This document shows, piece by piece, positions 1-5,032 of a stretch of DNA of 6,013 nucleotides (its first letter is position 1; every line of letters begins with the position of its first letter). The position numbers and the translations under genes are program-made. The notes under the pieces were generated by a model, which saw nothing but the letters and a program-made list of their open reading frames with translations, had not been told where the DNA came from and did no database searches. Origin of the DNA: Gemmatimonadales bacterium (lineage in GTDB: Bacteria > Gemmatimonadota > Gemmatimonadetes > Gemmatimonadales > GWC2-71-9); the NCBI GenBank assembly GCA_013813675.1, contig JACCRH010000030.1:1-6013 (forward strand), written 5' to 3'.

Positions 1-190
1 TCATGTCGACCTCCCACGACTTTCCCACCTGGATCAGCCGCCCCCGTCCGACCAGGCCCGCGCCATCCCGCACTTCGACGGATGCCCCGTCCTCCGCCCG
101 CCGGACCCGAAGGTGATGCGCTTCCCCTTCCGCCAGAACGGCCCGCTTCCCACCTGCCCCGTCGTGACGCTGAATCAGCACCCGGATCAT
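1..190 (-). CDS. rsmE: 16S rRNA (uracil-1498-N3)-methyltransferase RsmE, N-terminal part (runs off left edge)
   Basis: Only the first 63 codons are in the window; the frame is still open at base 1. The protein starts MIRVLIQRHDGAGGKRAVL and continues through EAHHLRVRRAEDGASVEVRDG to GRLIQVGKSWEVDM. This matches the N-terminal PUA-like RNA-binding domain of RsmE, where the EAHHL(R)VLR-type motif is typical (here residues about 24-31). The catalytic SPOUT domain with its trefoil knot would lie to the left, outside the window. RsmE methylates N3 of U1498 in helix 44 of 16S rRNA in the 30S subunit, using S-adenosylmethionine (family knowledge). The ATG overlaps the prmA stop in an ATGA junction and has no good Shine-Dalgarno sequence, so translation probably depends on coupling to prmA. 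Identification rests on the short N-terminus plus the common prmA-rsmE adjacency. Confidence 0.85.
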   Translation of the reverse strand, partial: MIRVLIQRHDGAGGKRAVLAEGEAHHLRVRRAEDGASVEVRDGAGLVGRGRLIQVGKSWEVDM

Positions 191-1023
191 TTCCGTCGCG
201 CGGCGACACCCCACCACCCTGTGTCCCTCCGCTCCTCGATCACCGCAAACCCGGCCGAGTCCAGCGCCGCCAGGAACAGCGGCGCCTCGGCCACCTCCAT
301 GCCGGAGAAGACAGCAGTGCCCCCGGGGCGCAGCGCCGTGATGATCGCCGGCAGGAGCATGGTGTTGGCGGAGCGCAGGATATTGGAGAGCACCAGATCG
401 GCGGGGCCCAGCAGCGCCGCGAGATCGCCCGCGTCGCCGTCGAGGAACGTGACCATACCCTCGACGCCGTTGCTCGACGCGTTGCGCGCCGCGACGACGT
501 TGGCCTCCGGGTCGTCGTCGATCCCGATGGCCCTCGCCGCCCCGAGCTTCACCGCGGCGAGCGCGAGGATGCCACTGCCGCTGCCAAGGTCGAGCACCAG
601 GGCGCCGGGGTGGATCTGCCGCTCCAACAGCGAGAGCGCTATTCGGGTGGAACCGTGCTCCCCGCTGCCGAACGCCGTTTCAGGATCGAGCACGACGACC
701 GGTCCATCGCACTCCGGAGGATTCGCGACCCAGGAGGGCGCCACCGTCAGCCGGCCGAAGCGCCTGGATCCGAGGCCTTCCCGCCAGCGGGTGGACCAGT
801 CCACCGGCTCGATCTTCCGGCGGCTGGTCAGCGGCGCCGTGGCGCCGGCAGTCACCTCGAGCTCGGCGATCAACTCGTTCGCGGCCTGTTCGTCCGGCGC
901 GAAGGTCACCAGCGTGCCGTCGTCCCGCTCCTCTACCGCCTGCCCGGTCCTCGCCACCAGCCAGGCGCCGAGTCGCTCGCGAGCTTCGGGCGGCGTGCGC
1001 ACGTCGATCGCCCACCAGGTCAT
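187..1023 (-). CDS. prmA: Ribosomal protein L11 methyltransferase PrmA
   Basis: A 278-residue cytosolic class I SAM-dependent methyltransferase, close to the usual length of about 290. An N-terminal substrate-recognition domain (about 1-65) is followed by a Rossmann-fold catalytic domain. Visible motifs are LDPETAFGSGEHGST (112-126, the PrmA signature region), the SAM-binding VLDLGSGSGILAL (143-155), the acidic ribose-binding strand AIGIDDDPEA (165-174), and LVLSNIL (210-216), equivalent to the NIL motif of the family. PrmA methylates several amino groups of L11 (family knowledge). The signature is normally FGTGxHxTT; here it reads FGSGEHGST, a conservative divergence. The ATG overlaps the dnaJ stop by four bases, and an AGGAAG sequence (1034-1039, minus strand) sits 10 bases upstream. 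Third gene of the hrcA-dnaJ-prmA-rsmE operon. Confidence 0.93.
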   Translation of the reverse strand: MTWWAIDVRTPPEARERLGAWLVARTGQAVEERDDGTLVTFAPDEQAANELIAELEVTAGATAPLTSRRKIEPVDWSTRWREGLGSRRFGRLTVAPSWVANPPECDGPVVVLDPETAFGSGEHGSTRIALSLLERQIHPGALVLDLGSGSGILALAAVKLGAARAIGIDDDPEANVVAARNASSNGVEGMVTFLDGDAGDLAALLGPADLVLSNILRSANTMLLPAIITALRPGGTAVFSGMEVAEAPLFLAALDSAGFAVIEERRDTGWWGVAARRK

Positions 1024-2150
1024 GCGCCCAGCGCTTCCTTGAGCTTCGACCAGAACCCCGGCGCGCGCTTGGGGGCCTCACCCTCCAGCTTGGCCAGCTC
1101 CTGGAAGATTCGCTCCTGCTCGTCGGTGAGCCGCTCGGGGGTCCAGACATGCACCCGGATGAGGAGGTCGCCCTTCGTGTTCTGGCCCAGCACCGGCAGG
1201 CCCTGGCCCTTAAGCCGGAGTACCGTCTCCGGCTGAGTGCCGCCAGGGATGCGGACTTCCTCGTCGCCATATGGTGTCGGAATGGCGAACTCCCCACCCA
1301 GCGCCGCCTGGGAGAACGAGAGTGGCAGATCGAAGTACAGGTCGTCACCTTGGCGCTCGAACCGGTCGTCCTCCTTGATGTCCAGCATCACGAGGAGATC
1401 GCCCATGGGCCCGTTGCGCGGACCAGCGGCCCCCTGACCTCGCAGGGTCAGGTAGTGGTTGGCGGACACCCCGGCCGGGATCTCCACCGTCACGCTACGG
1501 TCGCCCTTGACCCGGCCCTCGCCGCGGCACACCTCGCAGGCCTCGCGGATCACCTGGCCTTCGCCGGCGCAGGTAGGACAGGCCGACACCGACACGAACT
1601 GGCCGAACATGCTCCGCGTGGCCCGGCGCACCTCGCCGCTGCCGCCGCAGGTGGCGCAGCGCACCGGTTGGGTGCCCGGCTTGGCCCCGCTTCCGGCGCA
1701 TGCGCTACAGCGCTCGAGGGTCTTGAGCCTCACCGACTTCTTCAAGCCGGCGGCAACGTCGGACAAGGTGATCCGGACCGTCATCCGCGCGTCCTGCCCG
1801 CGACGCGGATCCTGCCGGCGGCCGCCGCCCCCGAAGATGGACTCGAAGCCGCCCATCCCCCCGAAGTCGCGCATGAAGATGTTGAGCGCTTCGGACAGGT
1901 CCACGTGATGGAAGCCGAACCCGCCCTGGCCGCCGCTGACTCCCGCCTTCCCGTAGCGGTCGTAGGCCGCGCGCTTTTGGGGATCCTTCAGCACCTCGTA
2001 CGCCTCGGTGATCTCCTTGAATTTGGCCTCCGCGTCGGGCGAGGAGTTCCGGTCGGGATGGTATTCCATCGCGAGCTTCCGATAGGCCTTCTTGATATCG
2101 GCCTCGGTGCAGTCGCGCGACAGCACCAGCAGGGTGTAGAAGTCGCTCAC
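1020..2150 (-). CDS. dnaJ: Chaperone protein DnaJ (Hsp40, type I)
   Basis: A 376-residue cytosolic co-chaperone that delivers unfolded clients to DnaK and stimulates its ATPase. Domains in order: J domain (about 1-67) with the HPD motif at 31-33 in EYHPDRN; a short Gly/Phe-rich linker (about 68-110) containing a DLSEALNIF segment; a zinc-binding domain with all four CxxCxGxG repeats (Cys 148/151, 165/168, 191/194, 205/208); and two C-terminal beta-barrel substrate-binding domains (about 215-335) plus a charged tail. All key residues are present. The J domain opens FYTLLVLSRDC where most DnaJs have an LGV-type motif, so the usual Gly is lost. The start is GTG, supported by a GGAAGGA Shine-Dalgarno sequence 8 bases upstream; the next in-frame Met would delete half of the J domain. 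The start overlaps the hrcA stop by four bases. grpE and dnaK are not adjacent. Confidence 0.96.
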   Translation of the reverse strand: MSDFYTLLVLSRDCTEADIKKAYRKLAMEYHPDRNSSPDAEAKFKEITEAYEVLKDPQKRAAYDRYGKAGVSGGQGGFGFHHVDLSEALNIFMRDFGGMGGFESIFGGGGRRQDPRRGQDARMTVRITLSDVAAGLKKSVRLKTLERCSACAGSGAKPGTQPVRCATCGGSGEVRRATRSMFGQFVSVSACPTCAGEGQVIREACEVCRGEGRVKGDRSVTVEIPAGVSANHYLTLRGQGAAGPRNGPMGDLLVMLDIKEDDRFERQGDDLYFDLPLSFSQAALGGEFAIPTPYGDEEVRIPGGTQPETVLRLKGQGLPVLGQNTKGDLLIRVHVWTPERLTDEQERIFQELAKLEGEAPKRAPGFWSKLKEALGA

Positions 2151-3187
2151 TCCAGCAATCCTTCCACCATACGGCTGGTGTGCTCCACCAGGCCGATGAT
2201 CTTGTCGTAGGGCATGCGGGTCGGACCCATTACCCCGATCACGCCCTTGAGCTCACCGGCCTGATAGGAGGAGGTCACCAGGGTGAACTCGTTGAGCCGG
2301 GTGTCGGGGTTTTCGCTCCCGATGGTGATCGAGAGCCCCAGCCGCCGGCGACTCGCCAGCGCCTGCTTCAGAAGATCGTGCCGCCCCTCGGTGAGCCGGA
2401 TCAGGTCGCGCATCCGGCTGTTGGAGGCGAACTCCGGCTGGTCGGCCAGCATCTGGGCGCTGCCGAGCACCACTGAGCCGGTCTCGCTGGACAGGTCGAA
2501 GATCTCTTCCCGCTCCGCCACGAAGATGTTGAGCAGCTCGGCCTCGCCGCTCGGCCCGGCCGCATCGCGGAGCCGCTCGCCCACGGTCTCCCGGATGCGC
2601 CAGAGACTGAGCCCAGCCAGCCGCTCGTTGAGGATCCGGGCGACCTCCTGCACCGCGGCCGGAGAGACCCGGGCCGGCACCTCGACGAAGATGGTGCGCA
2701 GCACCCCGCTTCTCAGATTGAACACCAGCAGGAGCCGCTCGCTCGAGACCGGCACCAGCTCCAGGCGCTCGAGCACCAGCTCATCGAGGGCCGGCGCGAC
2801 GGCCACGCCCAGCTCCTGGGTGAGCACGCCGAGGACCTGCGCGGCGCGGCGCACGATCTCCTCCACCGCGTTGCGCGACCCGGACAACTCGCTCCTCAGC
2901 GTCTGCCGCGCCTCGTCGGTCGGCGGGGCAAGACGCATGATCGAGTTGACGTAGCCCCGGTAGGCGCGGTCGGTCGGAATTCTGCCGGCGGAGGTATGGG
3001 GATGGAACAGATACCCCTTGTCCTCCAGGTCACTCATCGTGCTCCGGATGGTGGCGGGGGAGACGCCCAGCCCGAACCGGCGGGCGATGGTCTGGCTCCC
3101 GGCCGGTTCCGCGGTCTCGATGTAGGTCTGGACGACCGCCTCGAGAACCCGGAGCTCTCGATCGCTCAGTTGTTCCGGTACTGGCAT
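2147..3187 (-). CDS. hrcA: Heat-inducible transcription repressor HrcA
   Basis: A 346-residue DNA-binding repressor of class I heat-shock genes (normal family length about 340). The N-terminal winged helix-turn-helix spans about residues 5-62, with SPATIRSTMSDLEDKGYL at 43-60. It is followed by the strongly conserved HrcA signature PHTSAGRIPTDRAYRGYV (63-80). The rest is the GAF-like and dimerisation region, ending in GVIGVMGPTRMPYDKIIGLVEH, the typical HrcA C-terminus. In other bacteria HrcA binds the CIRCE inverted repeat and is folded by GroEL, so it is relieved when chaperones are busy (family knowledge). First gene of a four-gene operon. The ATG has no Shine-Dalgarno sequence but lies exactly 7 bases after a TAAATT box, suggesting a leaderless message. 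I see no CIRCE sequence upstream, so autorepression is not evident here; targets such as groESL may lie elsewhere. Confidence 0.96.
   Translation of the reverse strand: MPVPEQLSDRELRVLEAVVQTYIETAEPAGSQTIARRFGLGVSPATIRSTMSDLEDKGYLFHPHTSAGRIPTDRAYRGYVNSIMRLAPPTDEARQTLRSELSGSRNAVEEIVRRAAQVLGVLTQELGVAVAPALDELVLERLELVPVSSERLLLVFNLRSGVLRTIFVEVPARVSPAAVQEVARILNERLAGLSLWRIRETVGERLRDAAGPSGEAELLNIFVAEREEIFDLSSETGSVVLGSAQMLADQPEFASNSRMRDLIRLTEGRHDLLKQALASRRRLGLSITIGSENPDTRLNEFTLVTSSYQAGELKGVIGVMGPTRMPYDKIIGLVEHTSRMVEGLLE
2159..2165 (-). promoter_or_regulatory. Shine-Dalgarno sequence for dnaJ
   Basis: GGAAGGA inside the last codons of hrcA, 8 bases before the GTG start of dnaJ. It decides in favour of the GTG at 2150 as the true start and supports translation of dnaJ from the hrcA message. 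Confidence 0.7.
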
Positions 3188-3194
3188 CGGACGG

Positions 3195-3200
3195 AATTTA
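3195..3200 (-). promoter_or_regulatory. Putative -10 box of a leaderless hrcA promoter
   Basis: Read on the minus strand, TAAATT lies exactly 7 bases (CCGTCCG) before the hrcA ATG. With that discriminator, transcription would begin at or next to the A of the ATG. No Shine-Dalgarno sequence is present between the box and the start. The best -35 candidate at 17-base spacing (TCGCAA) is weak. The identical geometry is seen in front of hemW. The box is seen directly; its role is inferred. Confidence 0.5.
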
Positions 3201-3242
3201 GCTGGCTTGAAGCGCGCTTGCGACGCCCCATCGGGCGGAGCG

Positions 3243-3330
3243 GCCTACCTCATCCCGAGCGAAGCGAGGGACCTTGCCGGCGGTCTCTTGCGCTCGCGAC
3301 GAAGGTCGCTTCGCTCGGGATGAGGCAGGC
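3243..3330. repeat. Intergenic inverted-repeat element, copy 1
   Basis: Two 25-base arms, 3243-3267 and 3306-3330, are reverse complements with a single mismatch; the inner 20 bases (3248-3267 and 3306-3325) match perfectly. The arms contain CATCCCGAGCGAAGCGA. The stem can extend inward through ACCTT (3271-3275) paired with AAGGT (3302-3306) if four bases bulge. The element lies between the divergently transcribed hrcA and the copper-protein gene, outside both predicted promoters. A second copy with a related core is at 4926-5009. Its arms belong to a repeat type that, when read as protein, gives HPERSEG-like strings in spurious ORFs. There is no T-run, so it does not look like an intrinsic terminator. 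A palindromic REP/MITE-like element is the most likely class. Confidence 0.8.
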
Positions 3331-3365
3331 GGCGCGAGGTGCTACACCGAGCGTGATCCCACCGC

Positions 3366-3394
3366 TTGACACCCCCCGGATCAATCCCTACCCT
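3366..3394 (+). promoter_or_regulatory. Putative sigma-70-type promoter of the copper-binding protein gene
   Basis: A perfect TTGACA (-35) at 3366-3371 is followed, after exactly 17 bases, by TACCCT (3389-3394), which keeps the first, second and last T/A/T positions of the -10 consensus. Transcription would begin near 3401, giving a leader of about 50 bases that contains the GGAG ribosome site. No MerR-type 19-20 base spacer or clear dyad is visible, so direct copper control by a CueR-like activator is not supported. Confidence 0.55.
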
Positions 3395-3443
3395 CGGCAA
3401 CCTGGCACCGATGCCCCATTTGCGTTCGACCCTCAGCCTACCT

Positions 3444-3447
3444 GGAG
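3444..3447 (+). promoter_or_regulatory. Shine-Dalgarno sequence that sets the copper-protein start
   Basis: GGAG five bases before the ATG at 3453. It picks this ATG over an upstream ATG (3411) and an upstream TTG (3366) that falls within the predicted -35 box. Confidence 0.6.
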
Positions 3448-3452
3448 TCCAT

Positions 3453-3809
3453 ATGGCGAGCCCTACCACCCACTCGATCGAGCAGTGCATCGAAAATTGC
3501 GTGCGCTGCCACCGCCTCTGCCTGGAGACCGCGGCCCGCCACTTTCGCGGGGAGGCCCAGATCGAGGCCCCCCATCTCAGGCTCCTGCTCGACTGCGCCG
3601 AGATCTGCCGGACCTCCGCCGACTTCATGATTCGCGGCTCCGACCTGCACGGCGAGACCTGCGGCGCCTGCGCCGCGATCTGCGAGCGGTGCGCCGACGA
3701 ATGCGACCGGCACGGCGAAGACCCGCACATGGCGGCCTGCGCCGAAATCTGTCGCCGCTGCAGCGAGACCTGCCGGGAAATGGCGGAGGCTACCTCGCGG
3801 CCGCGGTAA
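3453..3809 (+). CDS. Cysteine-rich four-helix-bundle copper-binding protein (DUF326/Csp-like)
   Basis: A 118-residue protein with 15 cysteines (12, 16, 19, 23, 48, 52, 70, 73, 77, 80, 84, 96, 100, 103, 107) and seven histidines. The Cys occur in CxxxCxxCxxxC-type runs on predicted amphipathic helices, for example QCIENCVRCHRLC and CAEICRRCSETC. This is the pattern of the DUF326 family and of bacterial copper storage proteins, which hold many Cu(I) ions inside a four-helix bundle by thiolate ligands (family knowledge). There is no signal peptide or membrane segment, so a cytosolic Csp3-like role in copper buffering is the likeliest reading. The ATG is chosen for its GGAG Shine-Dalgarno sequence and because the family similarity begins there. 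It is the only plus-strand gene in the window, has its own promoter, and overlaps the 3' end of hemW by 20 bases tail to tail. Metal identity is inferred. Confidence 0.85.
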   Translation: MASPTTHSIEQCIENCVRCHRLCLETAARHFRGEAQIEAPHLRLLLDCAEICRTSADFMIRGSDLHGETCGACAAICERCADECDRHGEDPHMAACAEICRRCSETCREMAEATSRPR

Positions 3810-4890
3810 GCGCGTCGAGGCGAAGCCAGCCTTCCGGGGTGAGACGAACCGAGCCGCCGGAGCGGGCGGCCCATCCGGCCGCGAGCCACGCGTCCGCCGT
3901 CTCCGGAGGCAGCCGCCCGGCGGGCACGCCTTCGCGGGTGCGGAGCCCCAGGTAGAGCTCCTCCAGCTCCACCTCGGGCTCGTCGAGGCGCTCGCTGCCT
4001 CCCACCGGGCTCTCCCCCGCCGCCACGGCGCGCTGGTACGCGGACCAGTCCCGCAGGTTCCACCGGCGATTCGCCCCCCACCCGCTGTGGGCCGATGGGC
4101 CGATGCCGATGAAGGGTGCCCGCCGCCAATAGGCACTGTTGTGCCGCGCCCGCCGGCCCGGCAGAGCGTAGTTGGAGACCTCGTAGTGTTCGTATCCCGC
4201 CAGACCGAGGACCGCGTCGGCTTCGAGAAATTCGGCCGCATACCGCTCCTCGTCCACCGGGGCGACCTCGCCCCGGGCGGTCCACCGGGCCAGCGGCGTA
4301 TGATCCTCCACGGTGAGGCCGTAGAGCGACAGGTGCTCTGGCTGGAGAGCGAGGGCCAGGCGGAGATCGGAGCTCCAATCGCGCTCCAGCGACGCGGGGA
4401 GCCCGAAGATCAGGTCCAGCGACAGCTCGGCGATGCCGGCCTCCCGCACAGTCTCCACGGCGGCTCCGACCTGCCCCGCGGAATGGGTCCGGTGCATCCA
4501 GCCGAGTACCGCGGGATCGAACGACTGCGCGCCGAGGGAGACGCGGTTGACTCCTGCCCCGCGCCACCTGCGCGCCGCTTCGCGGGTGACGTCGTCGGGG
4601 TTGGCCTCCAGCGTCACCTCCGCGCCCGGTGCCGGAGGCCGGTCGGTGTCGATTCGCTGGAGGATGCGCGCGATCGCGCCCGCCTCCAGCCGGGACGGCG
4701 TTCCGCCGCCGAAGTAGACCGACTCCACCCGGGGCGACTCGGCCCAGACTTCATGGCTCTGCCACTCGGCCCATTCCCGGAGCGCGGCGTCAACGTAGGC
4801 GTCGGATGGCACATCGCGCCGGACGGCGATGGCGAAGTCGCAGTAGCTGCAGCGCCGGGCGCAGAAGGGGACGTGGAGGTAGACGTGCAT
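3790..4890 (-). CDS. hemW: Radical SAM heme chaperone HemW (HemN-like)
   Basis: A 366-residue radical SAM protein. It opens MHVYLHVPFCARRCSYCDF, with the 4Fe-4S cluster cysteines at 10, 14 and 17 (CxxxCxxC). Further motifs are YFGGGTPS (59-66, SAM binding), TLEANPDD (93-100), RVSLGAQSFD (116-125), LSLDLIFGLP (156-165), HLSLYGLTVEDHTPL (186-200), HYEVSNYALPG (235-245) and the C-terminal HemN/HemW domain. Like HemW and unlike true coproporphyrinogen dehydrogenase HemN, it lacks the fourth Cys of CxxxCxxCxC and has DF instead. HemW binds heme and delivers it to target proteins (family knowledge); many genomes label it as coproporphyrinogen oxidase. I choose the ATG at 4890 because family members begin just before this motif and a TAGATT box lies 7 bases upstream; a GTG at 4914 would add eight residues. 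It follows dprA on the same strand after 142 bases and converges on the copper-protein gene. Confidence 0.92.
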   Translation of the reverse strand: MHVYLHVPFCARRCSYCDFAIAVRRDVPSDAYVDAALREWAEWQSHEVWAESPRVESVYFGGGTPSRLEAGAIARILQRIDTDRPPAPGAEVTLEANPDDVTREAARRWRGAGVNRVSLGAQSFDPAVLGWMHRTHSAGQVGAAVETVREAGIAELSLDLIFGLPASLERDWSSDLRLALALQPEHLSLYGLTVEDHTPLARWTARGEVAPVDEERYAAEFLEADAVLGLAGYEHYEVSNYALPGRRARHNSAYWRRAPFIGIGPSAHSGWGANRRWNLRDWSAYQRAVAAGESPVGGSERLDEPEVELEELYLGLRTREGVPAGRLPPETADAWLAAGWAARSGGSVRLTPEGWLRLDALTAAAR

Positions 4891-4897
4891 GGAGGGA

Positions 4898-4903
4898 AAT
4901 CTA
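4898..4903 (-). promoter_or_regulatory. Putative -10 box of a leaderless hemW promoter
   Basis: On the minus strand TAGATT is followed by exactly 7 bases (TCCCTCC) and then the hemW ATG, the same geometry as at hrcA. There is no Shine-Dalgarno sequence before this ATG. No good -35 is visible at 16-18 bases. If real, the upstream GTG at 4914 would lie outside the transcript, which supports the shorter protein. Confidence 0.5.
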
Positions 4904-4925
4904 GCCCGTGCCACGACGATGCTTC

Positions 4926-5009
4926 GGCCCCTTCGCTTCGCTCAGGGTGACAACCGGTACCGCATGGTTCTGCGCACCCATTGTCACCCTGAGCACAGCG
5001 AAGGGGGCC
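4926..5009. repeat. Intergenic inverted-repeat element, copy 2
   Basis: Arms at 4926-4953 and 4981-5009 are reverse complements apart from two mismatches and one extra base. The outer halves read GGCCCCTTCGCT and the inner halves CTCAGGGTGACAA. The loop of 27 bases (4954-4980) contains GGTACC. The core (TCACCCTGAGC...AGCGAAGGGG) matches copy 1 (TCATCCCGAGCGAAGCGAGGG), so both belong to one dispersed family, although here the arms point the other way with respect to the loop. It fills most of the gap between the dprA stop and the hemW start. Read from dprA, a stem this long could slow or end transcription, but no T-run follows it. Confidence 0.8.
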
Positions 5010-5032
5010 ATCTCCGCACCACGTCTCTCCCC

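Noticed and set aside
82..1236. A 384-codon plus-strand open frame opposite prmA and dnaJ
   Set aside because: It is antisense to two well-recognised genes, is Arg/Pro/Gly-rich with no recognisable motif, and is expected from high-GC coding DNA read on the other strand.
1231..1240. GAGTGC half-sites resembling CIRCE (also near 709 and 5733)
   Set aside because: They are isolated hexamers inside coding regions without a partner at the required 9-base spacing.
1149..2210. A 353-codon plus-strand open frame opposite dnaJ
   Set aside because: It mirrors the dnaJ reading frame, has Ala/His/Gly-rich low-information sequence and no ribosome site; dnaJ on the other strand is certain.
3366..3452. 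N-terminal extension of the copper protein from the TTG at 3366 or the ATG at 3411
   Set aside because: The TTG lies within a perfect TTGACA -35 box and neither start has a good ribosome site; the ATG at 3453 has GGAG at 5 bases and matches where family similarity begins.
3245..4567. A 440-codon minus-strand open frame across the copper gene and hemW
   Set aside because: It is out of frame with hemW, antisense to the Cys-rich protein, and ends in the inverted repeat with an HPERS peptide, a hallmark of translated repeat DNA.
4891..4914. GTG start for hemW at 4914
   Set aside because: It adds eight residues not expected before the family's N-terminal motif and lies upstream of the TAGATT box placed 7 bases before the ATG.
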